Shown here piece by piece: positions 39,733-48,595 of a stretch of 64,000 nucleotides of DNA. The translations under genes were made by a program, and so were the position numbers. The notes below the pieces were generated by a model. It made no database searches, was not told the DNA's origin, and saw nothing but the letters and a program-made list of their open reading frames with translations. This DNA is from CAZXSK01 sp964642855 (GTDB lineage Bacteria; Planctomycetota; Phycisphaerae; SM23-33), in NCBI GenBank assembly GCA_964642855.1, contig CAZXSK010000001.1, forward strand, positions 113,043 through 177,042, in the 5' to 3' direction. Position 1 is the stretch's first letter; each line of letters begins with the position of its first letter.

Positions 39733-40410
39733 ATGACCAGTCCATCTGCCGACAATGATCGCTCGCGACTGCTCCGCTGGCGCATGGTGGAAGACCAGCT
39801 CCGAAACCGGGGAATCAGCGACGAACGGATTCTCGAGGCTTTCATGCAGGTCCCTCGAGAGACCTTCGCCCACGGTTGCACACTCGACCAAGCCTACTCC
39901 GACTCGCCCCAACCGATTGGACACGGGCAGACAATCTCCCAACCTTACATCGTCGCGCAGATGATCGAGAAGCTCGCGCCCGGGCCCCACGACCGGATCC
40001 TTGATGTCGGCCTGGGCAGCGGGTACCAAGCCGCTCTGCTCGCCAAGCTGGCAGGGCACGTTTACGCCATCGAACGCCTGCAGGAACTCACGGAGCGTGC
40101 GACCGAAGCCTTGGCGACTACAGGTGTCGACAACGTTACCACCTGCACCGGAGACGGTACGCTGGGCTGGCCGGAGGAAGCCCCGTTCGACGGGATCATC
40201 TGCGGCGCCGCCGGGCCGTCCGTCCCCGATCCGTGGCTGGATCAACTCGCAGAGGGCGGGCGCATCGTGGTACCGGTCGGTAGCGAGGGCATCCAGGAGC
40301 TGCTGGTCTGTGAGAAGCAGGGAGACCGCATCCGCAGGCGTTCGTTCGGTGGGGTGCGGTTCGTCAAGCTCATCGGCGAGGAAGGCTGGCAGCAGTCACA
40401 GCCCCGCTAG
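39733..40410 (+). CDS. pcm: Protein-L-isoaspartate O-methyltransferase
   Basis: The 225-residue enzyme repairs isoaspartyl residues using SAM. IGHGQTISQPYIVAQM is the PIMT signature and ILDVGLGSGYQAALLA is the SAM-binding motif I. No signal peptide is present. ATG 39733 directly follows a promoter -10, so a leaderless mRNA is likely and a ribosome site is weak (CAGGTA). Its stop TAG shares a CTAG palindrome with the stop of the convergent sulfatase gene. Confidence 0.94.
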   Translation: MTSPSADNDRSRLLRWRMVEDQLRNRGISDERILEAFMQVPRETFAHGCTLDQAYSDSPQPIGHGQTISQPYIVAQMIEKLAPGPHDRILDVGLGSGYQAALLAKLAGHVYAIERLQELTERATEALATTGVDNVTTCTGDGTLGWPEEAPFDGIICGAAGPSVPDPWLDQLAEGGRIVVPVGSEGIQELLVCEKQGDRIRRRSFGGVRFVKLIGEEGWQQSQPR

Positions 40411-41633
40411 CTGTTCCGGGCTTCGCGCTCCGCACGGACCTCTCCCGTGAATTCGTCGATCTTCCGCTGCAGTCGCTGCACGATATCCGGATGCAGGTTG
40501 GCGAGGTTGTAGTTCTCCCCCGGGTCCAAGTCCATATCGAACAGCTGGGGCATTTCCTTGGTCTGGTTGTCGAACCCGAAGGACACATGAAGCTTCCACT
40601 TGCCGGCACGAACCGCCTGCAGCGTTTCGTGGAAGAAGAAGTAGAACGCATCGCGTTCGGGCACGTCGCCGCCCGTCAGCGCCTCGCCGATGTCGACACC
40701 GTCGATGGGCCTGTCTCCGGGCATGTTCGCCCCGGCCAATGACGCGAACGTCGGCATGAGGTCCATCAGACTGGCAGGCTGATTGCACACGCTGCCGGCC
40801 GGTATGGTGTCGGGCCACTGGGCGACGAAGGGCATGCGCACGCCGCCTTCGTACACGTCGAACTTCCTTCCCCGCAGCCCGCCGGTACTGCCCTCGTACC
40901 ACGGGCCGTTGTCGCTGGTGACGATCAACAGCGTGTTGTCCGAGAGCCCCAACTCGTCGAGCTTGTCCACAATCCGCCCGAGATGGTGGTCAATGCACTC
41001 GATCGTATCGCCATAGGTGCCCGCCTTGCTCCTGCCCCGGAATTCCGGTTCCACGTGGAGCGGGATATGGGGCATGGTATGAGCGAGATAGGTGAAGAAT
41101 GGCCTGTCCCGATTGGCTTCGATGAACTCGATCACCTCGTCGGTGTACCGTCTGGTCAGCGTGGCCTGGTCGATGTCTTCCTCGATGTCCTCGCGATTGC
41201 GGTAGAGGTGAAGCGGGCTCATGTCGTTGCTGTACAGCAGCCCGAAGTAGTGGTCGAACCCGTGCTGGGTGGGGTTGTGCTCGGGCAGGCAGCCCAGGTG
41301 CCACTTGCCGGCCATGCAGGTAGCGTAGCCGGCATCCCGGAGTACCTCGGCGACGGTGGTCTCCCGATGGGTCAGTCCGTCGGTGTCCTGGGGGAACAGC
41401 ACCCGGGGCAGCCCCACGCGCTGAGCATATCTTGCGGTCAGGAGAGACGCGCGGGACGGCGTGCAGATCGAGGCGCCGGCGTACATCTGGGTGAACCGAA
41501 TGCCTTTCCTGGCAACGGCGTCCATCCGGGGGGTGTGAATCGAAGGCGAGCCGAAGCAGCCCATGTCTCCATAGCCCATGTCGTCCATGAAGACCAGTAC
41601 GATATTCGGTTTGGCTCCGTTGATGAGGGGCAT
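40407..41633 (-). CDS. Sulfatase (formylglycine-dependent)
   Basis: The 408-residue sulfatase has MDDMGYGD (residues 16-23), the maturation motif CTPSRAS at C57, GKWHLG, TSDNGPW and GGVRMPF. It is shorter than the sulfatase at 2.2-3.6 kb, lacks a signal peptide and has a compact C-terminal domain. Substrate unknown. AAAGGA precedes ATG 41633. The ends of this gene and pcm overlap by 4 bases. Confidence 0.95.
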   Translation of the reverse strand: MPLINGAKPNIVLVFMDDMGYGDMGCFGSPSIHTPRMDAVARKGIRFTQMYAGASICTPSRASLLTARYAQRVGLPRVLFPQDTDGLTHRETTVAEVLRDAGYATCMAGKWHLGCLPEHNPTQHGFDHYFGLLYSNDMSPLHLYRNREDIEEDIDQATLTRRYTDEVIEFIEANRDRPFFTYLAHTMPHIPLHVEPEFRGRSKAGTYGDTIECIDHHLGRIVDKLDELGLSDNTLLIVTSDNGPWYEGSTGGLRGRKFDVYEGGVRMPFVAQWPDTIPAGSVCNQPASLMDLMPTFASLAGANMPGDRPIDGVDIGEALTGGDVPERDAFYFFFHETLQAVRAGKWKLHVSFGFDNQTKEMPQLFDMDLDPGENYNLANLHPDIVQRLQRKIDEFTGEVRAEREARNS

Positions 41634-41685
41634 GCGTACGTCCTTTGTCAGGAAAGGGACTGCCAGTGCAGGAAGAACTCCTCTG

Positions 41686-42750
41686 TCAGGAGGCCTTCTT
41701 CGCCTTCAGCCTCATGCGCTTGGCGTACCCCAACTGCTTCATGATGTTGTCATAGATCACGTTGCTTTCCTGGGGAAACGGGTCCTCCTTGACGCCGATC
41801 ATCATGTCCCGAAGCTCCTGAAGTACGCCGATCGCCTCGTTCCACTGTCTGCTTTCCATGGCAATAAAGGCGGCCTTGTACATGTTCCACAGGTCGGTCT
41901 TGAGCTTGTCCTTCGCCCGGGTGAATTGGCGGTCGTCCTCGACCTCTGCGAAGGCCGTTCCCGAGTGTGCCAGATGGAGCTTGTAGAACTTCACCGCCCG
42001 GTAGAGATTGCCCGCCCGATCGCGTTCCCGGTACATCCGCCGGGCCTGCTCGAGCATCTTCTCGGCCGCCAGCCGGTCCTTCGGGATCTGCGCCTTGGTA
42101 CGAAGAGGCCCTTCGATCGTCGTATTGACATCCATCTGCGTCAGCCGGTCCGGCCGATTGGACTGCTCCACTTCTTCCGCACTGGGACGAAGCAGAATCA
42201 CGGCGAGCAGGACCACCAGCCCCACGCCGTAGAGCACGCCAAAGAGAACGTACTTGCGGGTCTTGTTTTCGCTGGACTCCTCAGCGTCCTGCTTGCGGTC
42301 TTCCCGCGTCTGCTTCGGCTGGGGCTCGGGCGGTTCTGCGTCTTCCTCCAGGACCTCGGAGGGCACTTCGTCGGGCTCGGGGACCAGGGGCTCTTTCTGG
42401 ATGCTCACCCCCGCCTCGGCCATCGCCTGCCTCGGGTCATCGCCCGGCGCGACGAAGAACATCTGGGTATCGTTGCCCACGGCCAGGATGTCGCCCGTAT
42501 CCAGCAGGATCTTCTTGCCCGACTTGTAGCGTTTGCCGTTGATCCGCGTCCCGTGTGAGGAGAGGTTCTCGACAATCCAGCCTTCGCGGGTGAGCTCGAA
42601 CTGAAGCTGCTTTCGCGAGACTGATTCCTCCTCAAGCTGGATCTGCGCTTCAGGCGAGCGGCCCGCGATCGTGAGGCGATCGGTCACGAGCGCATGCTCC
42701 CCAGCCTGGGGACCAGAAAGAAATACAAGTTCCGGCAGTGGCGAACTCAT
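41686..42750 (-). CDS. FHA-domain membrane protein of the Tad locus
   Basis: The 354-residue protein starts with an FHA phosphothreonine-binding domain (about residues 10-105: IAGRSPEAQIQ, VSRKQLQF, SSHGTRING). An acidic linker, one membrane helix (about 166-188) and a C-terminal helical region that looks TPR-like (about 230-350) follow. The role is likely adaptor or scaffold binding phosphorylated partners at the membrane. Its ATG at 42750 overlaps the tadC stop by one base (TGATG), so it is the last gene of the locus. The very long in-frame extension upstream is the shadow of tadC. Confidence 0.85.
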   Translation of the reverse strand: MSSPLPELVFLSGPQAGEHALVTDRLTIAGRSPEAQIQLEEESVSRKQLQFELTREGWIVENLSSHGTRINGKRYKSGKKILLDTGDILAVGNDTQMFFVAPGDDPRQAMAEAGVSIQKEPLVPEPDEVPSEVLEEDAEPPEPQPKQTREDRKQDAEESSENKTRKYVLFGVLYGVGLVVLLAVILLRPSAEEVEQSNRPDRLTQMDVNTTIEGPLRTKAQIPKDRLAAEKMLEQARRMYRERDRAGNLYRAVKFYKLHLAHSGTAFAEVEDDRQFTRAKDKLKTDLWNMYKAAFIAMESRQWNEAIGVLQELRDMMIGVKEDPFPQESNVIYDNIMKQLGYAKRMRLKAKKAS

Positions 42751-43733
42751 CAGAACAGTCCCTCGTTGACCGCCCGGATAATCATCGGGCCGAAAATCGC
42801 GAGAATCACAGCCATCAGCAGCAGGAGGCAGGGCAGGAGAATCCGAACGCTGGCAACGGCGGCGCGGTCTTCCGCGCGGACCGACCGCTGCAGCCTGAGC
42901 AACGAGGCCTGGTCGTGTAGCACGTCGCCCAGGGGTGTGCCCAACTGTTCGGCCTGGATGACACTGGCAATGATGCTCCGCAGCGACTCGAGAGGGATCC
43001 GGTCTGCCATGTTCTGCAGCGCCCGCTGGCGCGTGGTGCCCAAGTCCATCTCGGCGAGCATGGTCCGCAGTTCGACGTTCAGCGGATCGTCGGACGCTTC
43101 TGCAACGATGGTCTGGGCGGCTTCGGCGAACGTTGCCCCCGCCCCCATCGCCAAGGCGATCAGGTCCAGGGCGTACGGTACACGGCGCGAGATGATCATC
43201 AGGCGCTCCTGGGCCTTGGAGTACAACTGGTAAATCATCAGGAAGAACCCGGCCAGGAAGGCTACGAACACCAGGATGAAGCTGAACCGCCCCAGCACGA
43301 GCAGGTGGAAGGCCTCCAGCAGCGCCGCGGCGCCGATACCGGCGAGGATGGCGATCGCGAGGTATTCTTCCGGCGTGTAGTAGTTCGGGCTGCCCGCTGC
43401 GACGATGGTCCGCCGCAGCCATCGCTTGACACGCGGTATTGACAGGCGGTACCCCATCGCAAGCAGAAACCACATCAAAGGCCGGGTGGCAGGATGTTCG
43501 AACACCGTCTCGCGGTCGGCGTGTCCGGTTGCGATCGCCGCTGCCCGCTGGGGCGAGAGTTTGGGCGTGCCCGTCTGCGAGAACATCGCGATCACGAACA
43601 TGGAGATCGACAGGCCGAACATCGACGACAGCATGCCCTGCAGGAAATAGCCCGACCACAGCGCGATCAGCAGCCCCAGCAGTACCCATCCGGGCAGAAA
43701 CCCCAACAGGATGATCAAATTGGTTCGCTTCAT
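42750..43733 (-). CDS. tadC: Tad pilus inner-membrane protein TadC
   Basis: The 327-residue protein has a type II secretion F domain with several membrane helices. The GAGATFAEAAQTIVAEA and EMDLGTTRQRALQNMADRIPLESL segments are characteristic. With TadB it forms the platform of the Flp pilus machine. It lies 25 bases after tadB and overlaps the FHA gene by one base. It is slightly longer than common TadC proteins at its N-terminus. Confidence 0.9.
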   Translation of the reverse strand: MKRTNLIILLGFLPGWVLLGLLIALWSGYFLQGMLSSMFGLSISMFVIAMFSQTGTPKLSPQRAAAIATGHADRETVFEHPATRPLMWFLLAMGYRLSIPRVKRWLRRTIVAAGSPNYYTPEEYLAIAILAGIGAAALLEAFHLLVLGRFSFILVFVAFLAGFFLMIYQLYSKAQERLMIISRRVPYALDLIALAMGAGATFAEAAQTIVAEASDDPLNVELRTMLAEMDLGTTRQRALQNMADRIPLESLRSIIASVIQAEQLGTPLGDVLHDQASLLRLQRSVRAEDRAAVASVRILLPCLLLLMAVILAIFGPMIIRAVNEGLF

Positions 43734-43758
43734 ATTGGTGCGTTTGCTCGGCAGATGA

Positions 43759-44625
43759 TCATATGTCGATCTGTACGGTCTTGCGTATCCACAGGAACCC
43801 CGCGACGTTCAGCGCGATGATCGCAGCGATCACGACCTTTCCGAAGTCGTCGGTAAAAAGTGATCGAACGCCGGAGGAATCCACCAGGAAGTAGATGATC
43901 GCCAGCACGGCAATAGGCATCGCACCCATCCACCGCGCGGTTGCCCTTCCCTGCGCGGTCAGGGCGTGGACGCGCTTCTCCAGTCGCTGAATCTCCCGGA
44001 TACTTTCGGCGATCCGGTCGAGCGTCTCGCCCAGGTCGCCACCGCGCTCACGGTGTGTGTGCAACGCCGAGAACAGCAGCCGAAAGTCGCCCGAATCGAT
44101 ACGATCGGCCGCCTTGAGCATCGCCTGGTCCAGCGGCACGCCGTATTCGTACTCCCGAATAAGGTGGGCAAACTCCTGGCGGATCGGAGCGGGTGCATCG
44201 CGAGCGACCATCTGCATAGACTGCACGAGGTTCAGCCCGGCCCGAACACCCGAAGCCAGCGTCTGTACCGCCGGCACGAGCTGGTCCTCAAGCTTCCGCC
44301 TGCGGCGACGCTGAAGGTACTTCAGAATCGACGAGGGAAGCAGCAGACCCGCTGCAAAGAACACCAACCCTCCCCAAAGGCTGGCCGTGGCTATGTATCC
44401 GAAGATCGCCGCCACCAGAATGGCCATCCCGCAGAAGACCAGCACGAGGCGCGACGGGATGTCCAGTAGGAGCTGACCCCGAAGAACGCGGTCGAACTTG
44501 CGATCCTCCCTGGCGATGAAGTACAGCACGGGCCGCAGGCCGACGCCTACCGCCCCGCCGACAAGCACAAACAACATCACCGAAACCAGCAGGCTTGGCG
44601 TGACAGCCAGGATCGAGGCGATCAT
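43759..44625 (-). CDS. tadB: Tad pilus inner-membrane protein TadB
   Basis: The 288-residue protein has N- and C-terminal membrane helices and the cytoplasmic type II F domain: LVPAVQTLASGVRAGLNLVQSM, FRLLFSALHTHRERGGDLGETLDRIAESIRE. It pairs with TadC. ATG 44625 overlaps the stop of the FHA-CpaF gene by 4 bases (ATGA), indicating coupling. Confidence 0.92.
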   Translation of the reverse strand: MIASILAVTPSLLVSVMLFVLVGGAVGVGLRPVLYFIAREDRKFDRVLRGQLLLDIPSRLVLVFCGMAILVAAIFGYIATASLWGGLVFFAAGLLLPSSILKYLQRRRRRKLEDQLVPAVQTLASGVRAGLNLVQSMQMVARDAPAPIRQEFAHLIREYEYGVPLDQAMLKAADRIDSGDFRLLFSALHTHRERGGDLGETLDRIAESIREIQRLEKRVHALTAQGRATARWMGAMPIAVLAIIYFLVDSSGVRSLFTDDFGKVVIAAIIALNVAGFLWIRKTVQIDI

Positions 44626-46499
44626 GTGAACACCTCGATACCCAGCAGTTCGTCCTCGATCAGCTCCTCGGCGAAGTAGGGGATGTACCCGGTATGGCGC
44701 AACTCGCCAAAGCGTCCGCGTTCTCCGGGGATCGGACGGGTCACGAAGATGTCCTCGGTGATGATGCGCGTGGTTTCCGGATCCAGGCCGACGATCTCCG
44801 AAATGTGCGTAATCCGCCGCGAGCCGTCCTGCAGGCGGGCGATCTGCACCACCAGGTCCAGGGCGGCCGTGATCTGTTCGCGGATCGCGCGAACGGGCAT
44901 TTCTACGGCCATCATGACCATGGTCTCCAGCCGAAGGAGCGTGTCGGCGGGGTTGTTCGCGTGGATCGTCGACAGCGACCCGTCGTGGCCGGTGTTCATC
45001 GCCTGGAGCATGTCCAGCGCCTCGGGGCCTCTTACCTCGCCGACGATCAGGCGGTCGGGCCGCATACGCAGGGCATTGCGCACCAGGTCGCGAATGGTGT
45101 ATGCGCCCCGGCCCTCGATGTTCGCGGGTCGGGTTTCCAGCCGCACCAGGTGCTCCTGCTGAAGCTGGAGTTCGGCGGAGTCTTCGATCGTGACGATCCG
45201 CTCCTCGGGAGGGATGAAATTACTCAGGACGTTCAGCGTTGTGGTCTTTCCGCTGCCCGTTCCGCCGGAGATCATGATGTTCTTCCTGCCCACCACGCAC
45301 GCCTTGAGGAACTGGGCCGACGACGCCGTCAGCGTGCTTCGCTCGACGAGGTCGTCGATCGTGAACGGGATTCTCGCGAATTTTCGGATCGTCAGGGTGG
45401 GTCCGGAGAGACTCAGCGGGTTGATTACGGCATTGACGCGCGAGCCATCCGGTAGCCGGGCATCCACCAGCGGCGTGGATCGGTCGATCCGCCGACCGAT
45501 CGGCGTGATGATCCGCTCGATGACGCTCTCGACGATTTCGTCGGAGAAGAAGCTGCGGCCGGTGTTCTGGAGCACGCCGTCTTTCTCGATGTAGATTCGG
45601 TCGCGACCGACAACCATGATCTCGTTGACGTTGGGCATCTCCAGCAGGTCCTGCAAAGGCCCGTAGCCCAGCACGACGTCTTCGATCTCTTTCGAGAGCA
45701 TGCGGCGGGCGATGTAGGATCGCAGTTCGGGCGTCAGACGAGGCGTGATCTTCGCCAGCTGGGAGTCCCACTCGCTCTCGACGGTGGCGACGTCGTCCTT
45801 CAAAGTGTGCGGACGGAGCCGCAACGGGAAGAACCCCACCACGTCGCCAATGATCCGCGAGAGGGCCTCCTCGTGCTTGGAATCCATCAGGTCGGTATCT
45901 TCGAACCCGTAGCTGTACATCAGCTTGCCAGTCGCGCGGCGGGTGATCTCGGTAACCACGCCCCGCCAGAGATACTCCCGCACGAGATGATCGGCCATTT
46001 CGGAGTCGATCTCTTCGAGGTGGTTGCCGATGATCTCCGCAAGATTCCGCTTGATCATCACGACAAGCTGCTCGTCGGCCGATCCCGCCTGGCCCGTCAC
46101 CCGCAGGTTCAGCCGTTCGAGCAGTTCGGCGTGCATCTTCTGCTCGAGTTCGATCACGCGTTTGCGCGGGGAGACGGTCCGCTTCTCGCCGCGAACCCGG
46201 CGGGCGGAGGGCTCCATCATGTACACGCTGTACTCGCCGAGGCGGACCTCATCGCCGAAGCTGATTTTCACCCGCTGCTTGACGGGCACGTCCTGGTTGG
46301 CGACGACCAGGCCATTGAGACCCAGCGATTCGATGAAGAACGTGCCATTCTCCTTGAGGATCCGAGCATGCTGACGCGAAACGAACGGGCTGCGCAGCGT
46401 TACGTCGTTGCTCTCGTCACGACCGATACTGACGTTCTCGTCATCGACCTCGACGACTTCCCGCTGGTCGGTGTACTGGTTGTAGACCCAGATCTCCAC
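44622..46499 (-). CDS. FHA-domain fused CpaF/TadA secretion ATPase
   Basis: The 625-residue protein carries an FHA domain at residues about 20-95 (IGRDESNDVTLRS, VSRQHARIL) ahead of a CpaF-type ATPase. The ATPase has the N-terminal helical domain, LPDGSRVNAVINP, Walker A SGGTGSGKTT (near residue 411), EDSAELQLQQ, Walker B-region LIVGEVRGPEALD and the HANNPADTLLRLE box. It powers Flp pilus assembly. FHA-CpaF fusions occur in some phyla. Start GTG 46499 has GAGGAAT 6 bases upstream. It is the larger of two CpaF ATPases in this locus. Confidence 0.94.
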   Translation of the reverse strand: MEIWVYNQYTDQREVVEVDDENVSIGRDESNDVTLRSPFVSRQHARILKENGTFFIESLGLNGLVVANQDVPVKQRVKISFGDEVRLGEYSVYMMEPSARRVRGEKRTVSPRKRVIELEQKMHAELLERLNLRVTGQAGSADEQLVVMIKRNLAEIIGNHLEEIDSEMADHLVREYLWRGVVTEITRRATGKLMYSYGFEDTDLMDSKHEEALSRIIGDVVGFFPLRLRPHTLKDDVATVESEWDSQLAKITPRLTPELRSYIARRMLSKEIEDVVLGYGPLQDLLEMPNVNEIMVVGRDRIYIEKDGVLQNTGRSFFSDEIVESVIERIITPIGRRIDRSTPLVDARLPDGSRVNAVINPLSLSGPTLTIRKFARIPFTIDDLVERSTLTASSAQFLKACVVGRKNIMISGGTGSGKTTTLNVLSNFIPPEERIVTIEDSAELQLQQEHLVRLETRPANIEGRGAYTIRDLVRNALRMRPDRLIVGEVRGPEALDMLQAMNTGHDGSLSTIHANNPADTLLRLETMVMMAVEMPVRAIREQITAALDLVVQIARLQDGSRRITHISEIVGLDPETTRIITEDIFVTRPIPGERGRFGELRHTGYIPYFAEELIEDELLGIEVFT

Positions 46500-46555
46500 G
46501 TACGATTCCTCAACCTTTCAGCAATACTGCAGGCTGTCTGCGCTCACGGGGGACG

Positions 46556-47350
46556 TTACCACCCCGAATCCGAACCACCCGATGCGCCGGACCTGGCAGG
46601 GAGGTTCCGCAGATCCGGGTTGACCCGGCCCGCATCGCGCCGGCGTGAGACCATGTTCGGATGCAGAACGCCGACCGTCAGCGAACCGTCCACCCAGGTC
46701 TTGACATTCTTGAATTGCTCGAACACCTCGGGCTCCAGCAGGACCTGAACCGTCCGGTACCGGCTGGGACTGTCGTCTCCTCCCCGCGATGCCCACGAAC
46801 GGCGCGTGTCGCTCGACTGGCCTTCGATACCTTCCACCTTGACTGCCGAAAGAATACGGTATGTCTTGCGCTGGCCTCGGGGAGGATCAACGATCCCGTA
46901 CACGTCGACGTAATCGCCCTTCTTGAGCAGTTGCCCCGGCGACGTGCGGGGATCGAACTCGATGGTGAACGCAGATTTGCTTTCGTCGCTCCACTTCTCC
47001 GATCCGCCCACCTGCCCGAGGTCGGTGTGGAGGATGTACTCGCCCTTCTTGATCTGCCGGCTGGGACGGGTACCCAGCACGATCTCGGCGTTCTCCCGCT
47101 TGACGACCTTTCCGATCGAGTCCATCAGGTCTCTCGGAATACTCACCTCGCTGAGATGGTCGCTGGTGATCTCTTCGCCGGCTTCGATATTTCTGCTGGC
47201 GCGAATGACTTCTACCAGATCGCCCTTGCCTTCTTCACGAACCGCGCGAATGTGGAGGTTGTAGACCAGTGCCGCAGCCATGCCCAACGCCACCGACACG
47301 ACCACCAGAACCACATTGCTCACGCCCTGACCGCTGGATTCTTCTGCCAT
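46556..47350 (-). CDS. cpaB: Flp pilus assembly protein CpaB (RcpC)
   Basis: The 264-residue protein has an N-terminal membrane helix and an SAF-like domain (RNIEAGEEITSDHLSEVSIPRD), followed by RcpC-type beta domains (KKGDYVDVYGIV). CpaB works with the outer-membrane secretin, yet no secretin gene is present in the window. The start at 47350 follows GAGGCGAG. Two short genes of unknown role separate it from the upstream Tad proteins. Confidence 0.9.
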   Translation of the reverse strand: MAEESSGQGVSNVVLVVVSVALGMAAALVYNLHIRAVREEGKGDLVEVIRASRNIEAGEEITSDHLSEVSIPRDLMDSIGKVVKRENAEIVLGTRPSRQIKKGEYILHTDLGQVGGSEKWSDESKSAFTIEFDPRTSPGQLLKKGDYVDVYGIVDPPRGQRKTYRILSAVKVEGIEGQSSDTRRSWASRGGDDSPSRYRTVQVLLEPEVFEQFKNVKTWVDGSLTVGVLHPNMVSRRRDAGRVNPDLRNLPARSGASGGSDSGW

Positions 47351-47363
47351 GTCTCGCCTCTCA

Positions 47364-47933
47364 TTACGAACCCGCCGACGAATCGGTCGGCCGGGCGATT
47401 ACCAGTATTTCGACAATATTGCCCGTTGCAGACTGTTTTCGCAAGACCAGCTCGATGAATGCTCCGGGTTTTTGCAGAATCAGCCCCGGGGAGTCCTCCT
47501 CGCCCCGGCGTGAGAGCACTCGCCATCCGCGCTGCCTGGCGGTGCTGTCGTACCACGCGATCGCTTCTTCCTGGCCCGTGGAGCCTTGGTATTTCATCAC
47601 GGTCAAACCGCCGGGCATCCGCCAGGCTTCGCTACGATCCATGCCCGACGGCGGAGGCAGGAGGTCCTCCGACTCCGGAATCGCGATCACCCCGGCAGCG
47701 GCAGCCGGATTGCTGAGGAAAGAGGCAAAATTCCCGTCCGCTGCGGGCTGGGGCACTTCTGCACTTCCCCGCGACTTGGAACCGTGGTCGGACTCCTGGT
47801 CCTTGCGGACGAGAAAGACGTGGATCTGCCAGGCGGCAAACACACCGGCCGCCAGGAGAAGAACGTACAACAGCAACCGGCCCGTAAGCCTGGGCCGGCC
47901 TCGCTTGCGAGGATGTTCTGCACGGAAGCCCAT
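47364..47933 (-). CDS. Membrane-anchored protein of unknown function in the Tad locus
   Basis: The 189-residue protein has a basic start and one membrane helix (about residues 20-40). A Gly/Ala-rich stretch and a periplasmic domain follow (RMPGGLTVMKYQGSTGQEEAIAWYDSTARQRGW). That latter segment recalls small domains found in Tad or secretion loci, but I cannot name it. It ends 13 bases before cpaB. Confidence 0.6.
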   Translation of the reverse strand: MGFRAEHPRKRGRPRLTGRLLLYVLLLAAGVFAAWQIHVFLVRKDQESDHGSKSRGSAEVPQPAADGNFASFLSNPAAAAGVIAIPESEDLLPPPSGMDRSEAWRMPGGLTVMKYQGSTGQEEAIAWYDSTARQRGWRVLSRRGEEDSPGLILQKPGAFIELVLRKQSATGNIVEILVIARPTDSSAGS

Positions 47934-47950
47934 GTATCCGAGAATCCGAT

Positions 47951-48547
47951 CTACCAGCCGTGACGGTAGAGATTTCGGACGGTCTGGGCAAGCTCCTCCC
48001 CCGGAGCGCTTACGTTCTCGAGGGCTTCATCGAGATCTTCGAGGAACAACTCCACCACTGCCGAACTGGGCGAACACTGACCCCGCTTCCAGGACACCCC
48101 GTCGCGCAGATGCTCCCGCTGGATCGCTCCGGTGAACGACTGCCACGCCCCGACGTCCGAAGGGAACTCTGCCGAGACATATCCTCTCCAGCCCTTAGGG
48201 AACCTTCGCAGCACGCTCTCTTCGGCGTACTCTCCGGCCTCCCGCGAGACCTGGTCGGCTCCGTCAACGAGGTACTCCAGGGTGTCCAGGGGTCCCCTGC
48301 CGCCATGGATGGCCACGCCTTCAGCCCGGTCGCCAAAGAACCGCTGATTCAGTCCGTTGGGCTCGTCGTTTTGCATTCCGTTCCAGGCTGTATAGCGGGC
48401 GGATATCCGCACGTGCTGCTGGTCCATCATCGCCTTGCCGAAGAAAAACGTCAGCCCGATCACCAGCGCCAGGAGGGGCACGACCATGACGAACTCGATC
48501 ATCGCCGCTCCGCGTCGTCTGCAGGATTGTCTCGGTTTCAGTCTCAT
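47951..48547 (-). CDS. TadE-like pseudopilin
   Basis: The 198-residue protein has a TadE-type N-terminus: basic region, RRGAAMIEFVMVVPLLALVIGLTFFF helix with the conserved Glu, then a periplasmic domain. The start ATG 48547 is chosen; the GTG at 48571 would add eight residues. No strong ribosome site precedes it. It follows the large TadG-like gene by 48 bases. Confidence 0.75.
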   Translation of the reverse strand: MRLKPRQSCRRRGAAMIEFVMVVPLLALVIGLTFFFGKAMMDQQHVRISARYTAWNGMQNDEPNGLNQRFFGDRAEGVAIHGGRGPLDTLEYLVDGADQVSREAGEYAEESVLRRFPKGWRGYVSAEFPSDVGAWQSFTGAIQREHLRDGVSWKRGQCSPSSAVVELFLEDLDEALENVSAPGEELAQTVRNLYRHGW

Positions 48548-48595
48548 GTCATTAGTGAAACCCGCCTGCACAAAGCGGGTATCGCCGGCCTGCGG

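Noticed and set aside
42751..43689. 313-codon N-terminal extension of the FHA protein
   Set aside because: It is an alternative frame of tadC; the overlap TGATG marks the real start.
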